From Candidatus Competibacteraceae bacterium (lineage in GTDB: Bacteria > Pseudomonadota > Gammaproteobacteria > Competibacterales > Competibacteraceae), in NCBI GenBank assembly GCA_012032855.1, contig JAAUQA010000231.1:1-5874 (forward strand): a DNA stretch of 5,874 nt, read 5' to 3'. The notes under the pieces are model-generated. The model was not told where the DNA came from. It searched no databases and saw only the letters and a program-made list of their open reading frames with translations. A program made the position numbers and the translations under genes. Positions 5,195-5,874 of the stretch are shown here, in pieces (the stretch's first letter is position 1; each line of letters opens with the position of its first letter).

Positions 5195-5874
5195 ATGTCA
5201 GCCTCCCGTCCTGCCGAAGCATTGAGGCAAGCCGCTCGCCAGGATCAGTTCCTGGCCGTTATCGACCGTGACCAAGCCGAAGCGCGTTTTCAATCCCATT
5301 TGACACTGGAACCGCTGGGTACTGAAACCGTTCCACTGGCACGAGCGCTGAACCGGGTGTTGGCTCAGGTTGTGATTGCGGAAGTGGATGTACCCGGTTT
5401 TGACCGCGCCAATGTAGACGGGTTTGCCATTCAAGCTACCGACACCTACGGAATAAGCGGAGAGGAACCGCTACACATGAGACTCAATCCGGAAATCCTG
5501 GCTCCGGGAGTGTGTCCAACCTTAATGGTTAAGCCGGGTACAGCCACCCCCATCGCCACCGGCGGCATGGTGCCTCGGGGCGCTGATGCCGTGATAATGG
5601 TAGAGCACACCGAGTTATTGGAATCAGCTGACGGCGATGCCGATCAGTTGGAAATCCGCCGCACAGTGACTCCCGGTCAATTCATCTCCTTTGCCGGCAC
5701 TGATGTGGCGCGTGGTGAAACAGTACTCCGAGCAGGGCGGGTGTTGACTTCGCGTGAAATCGGCGTGTTGGCCGCAATCGGCTTAGCGCAGGTGACAGTC
5801 TACCGGCGCCCGCGAGTCGCCATCATTTCTACCGGCAATGAAATTGTCGCTCCCGGAGAACCGCTGCCCCAACG
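5195..5874 (+). CDS. Second MoeA paralogue, N-terminal 226 residues (cut by window end)
   Basis: The frame is open from the ATG at 5195 to the last base of the window. The visible part is the MoeA N-terminal region: PGFDRANVDGFAIQATDT, with D75 equivalent to the catalytic-cleft aspartate, in a motif that is NVDGFA instead of the usual MDGYA. Next come ATGGMVPRGADAVIMVEH at 121-138, ISFAGTDVARGETVL at 164-178 and VAIISTGNEIVAPGE at 208-222. As in the first copy, GED is replaced by GTD; here TGDEL is TGNEI. An N-terminal extension of about 25 residues precedes the first strand. From memory, proteins with this NVDGFA form often continue into a periplasmic-binding-protein-like domain after the MoeA part, which would make a protein of roughly 600 residues or more; the window ends before that can be seen. 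It is cotranscribed with the first moeA. Confidence 0.9.
   Translation, partial: MSASRPAEALRQAARQDQFLAVIDRDQAEARFQSHLTLEPLGTETVPLARALNRVLAQVVIAEVDVPGFDRANVDGFAIQATDTYGISGEEPLHMRLNPEILAPGVCPTLMVKPGTATPIATGGMVPRGADAVIMVEHTELLESADGDADQLEIRRTVTPGQFISFAGTDVARGETVLRAGRVLTSREIGVLAAIGLAQVTVYRRPRVAIISTGNEIVAPGEPLPQ

Overview
The window looks like a chromosomal segment from a Gram-negative bacterium, most likely a gammaproteobacterium. The reasons are a lipoprotein signal peptide, a PilZ-type domain, an ABC importer pair of the tungstate/molybdate type, and moderate GC content with proteobacterial-style protein sequences. The genus cannot be fixed from the sequence alone. No rRNA, tRNA, insertion sequence or CRISPR array was seen, and no stretch longer than 300 bases lacks a gene.

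Layout. (1) Bases 1-501, plus strand: the tail of a probable antitoxin gene, followed with a 4-base overlap by a complete PIN-domain (VapC-type) ribonuclease toxin gene. (2) Bases 502-659: a convergent intergenic stretch with two small hairpins. (3) Bases 660-2130, minus strand: a compact three-gene unit read PilZ-like protein, then lipoprotein, then two-helix membrane protein (DUF6141-like). A candidate promoter and two short perfect palindromes lie upstream, in 2131-2278. (4) Bases 2279-3747 (or 3804), minus strand: permease (TupB-like) then ATPase (TupC-like) of a tungstate-type ABC importer, overlapping by 4 bases. (5) Bases 3748-3928: a divergent control region with an AT-rich core. (6) Bases 3929-5874, plus strand: two tandem, different MoeA paralogues, the second cut by the window end.

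The right half forms one functional theme: uptake of a group-6 oxyanion (tungstate or molybdate) facing two enzymes that insert the metal into molybdopterin. The tungstate assignment is an inference from permease similarity. The substrate-binding component (TupA) is not beside tupBC. Both MoeA copies differ from the Escherichia coli protein at active-site motifs, which hints at division of labour or a different metal preference. The left half contains an unrelated toxin-antitoxin module and an undescribed-looking envelope/PilZ gene unit, whose joint function is unknown.
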